A DNA stretch of 64,000 bases, from assembly GCF_023973145.1 (NCBI RefSeq), contig NZ_CP099546.1, positions 310,001-374,000 of the forward strand, given 5' to 3'. This DNA is from Natronosalvus vescus. Lineage in GTDB: Archaea > Halobacteriota > Halobacteria > Halobacteriales > Natrialbaceae. The position numbers and the translations under genes were made by a program. Shown piece by piece: positions 63,897-64,000 of this stretch (the first letter of the stretch is position 1; the number at the start of each line of letters is the position of its first letter). The notes beneath the pieces are model-generated. The model did not search any database and had not been told where the DNA came from. It was given only the letters and a program-made list of their open reading frames with translations.

Positions 63897-64000
63897 ATGA
63901 GCTACGAGCAAGTCGAGGTCCCCGAAGACGGGGAGAAGATTACGCTCGCCGACGAGGAAACTGGCGAGCTCGACGTACCATCGAACCCGATCATCCCGAT
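63897..64000 (+). CDS. icd: Isocitrate dehydrogenase (NADP), N-terminus only (partial)
   Basis: The first 34 residues before the right edge (MSYEQVEVPEDGEKITLADEETGELDVPSNPIIPI) match the N-terminus of haloarchaeal isocitrate dehydrogenase, including NPIIPI that precedes the substrate-loop region. The enzyme oxidises isocitrate to 2-oxoglutarate in the TCA cycle. The catalytic residues are beyond the window. Confidence 0.85.
   Translation, partial: MSYEQVEVPEDGEKITLADEETGELDVPSNPIIP

Noticed and set aside
1-64000. CRISPR arrays, rRNA and tRNA genes
   Set aside because: No regularly spaced direct repeats, rRNA-like segments or cloverleaf-compatible sequences with intact anticodon arms were seen by eye. 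A dedicated tRNA/rRNA search was not possible.

Overview
The window is chromosomal DNA of a haloarchaeon (class Halobacteria), probably from the Natrialbales side of the group. The evidence is high GC, strongly acidic proteins, many twin-arginine signal peptides and lipoboxes, TATA-like boxes about 25-30 nt before start codons (leaderless transcripts), and lineage-restricted families: HalOD1, a Bat-type HTH regulator, RdfA, an archaea-specific SMC-related ATPase, and a PGF-CTERM-like anchor. The species assignment is inference. No rRNA, tRNA or CRISPR array was recognised.

Region 1 (1-18,424) is accessory carbohydrate metabolism. It holds two Gfo/Idh/MocA oxidoreductases, a flippase, a PIG-L deacetylase, a universal stress protein, an AAC(3)-type acetyltransferase, a secreted beta-helix protein, an intact sulfatase and a broken one, a TIM-barrel sugar isomerase, a HalOD1 protein, an arylsulfotransferase-like protein, a lipoprotein, a DegT aminotransferase, a GSA-aminomutase-like class III aminotransferase, a ceramidase-N-domain protein and a mutarotase-like protein. 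Together they suggest turnover or assembly of an aminated and sulfated sugar or cyclitol. I know of no described pathway with this composition.

Region 2 (18,425-31,700) is mostly core: an IS630-type HTH remnant, a RecJ-like DHH nuclease, the tetrapyrrole operon hemC-cobA-hemD, a HalOD1 protein divergent from a Bat-type regulator, a phosphoesterase, a His-rich metal transporter, a protease-like TAT protein, and an acyl-CoA carboxylase carboxyltransferase with an extra N-terminal domain. Region 3 (31,700-38,600) holds a tandem GNAT protein, an operon of a cohesin-domain protein and a P19-like metal lipoprotein, and a secreted 5'-nucleotidase. Region 4 (38,580-44,730) has NurA, the SMC-related ATPase, a TnpB-type IS element and rdfA. 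The IS lies between two genes that I recall as neighbours in other haloarchaea.

Region 5 (45,200-64,000) is largely housekeeping: ferredoxin, cyclophilin, a TrpD2-like protein, an FMN-binding protein, a two-domain siroheme decarboxylase (AhbA/B type, matching the upstream tetrapyrrole operon), a divergent lactate oxidase/permease pair, serS, a PhoU/TrkA-C tandem protein, argS, a frameshifted histidine kinase, an isoaspartyl peptidase and the start of icd. Five apparent single-base indels, mostly in short G/C runs, break four genes (AAC(3), one sulfatase, TnpB, histidine kinase). They are either genuine decay or assembly errors.
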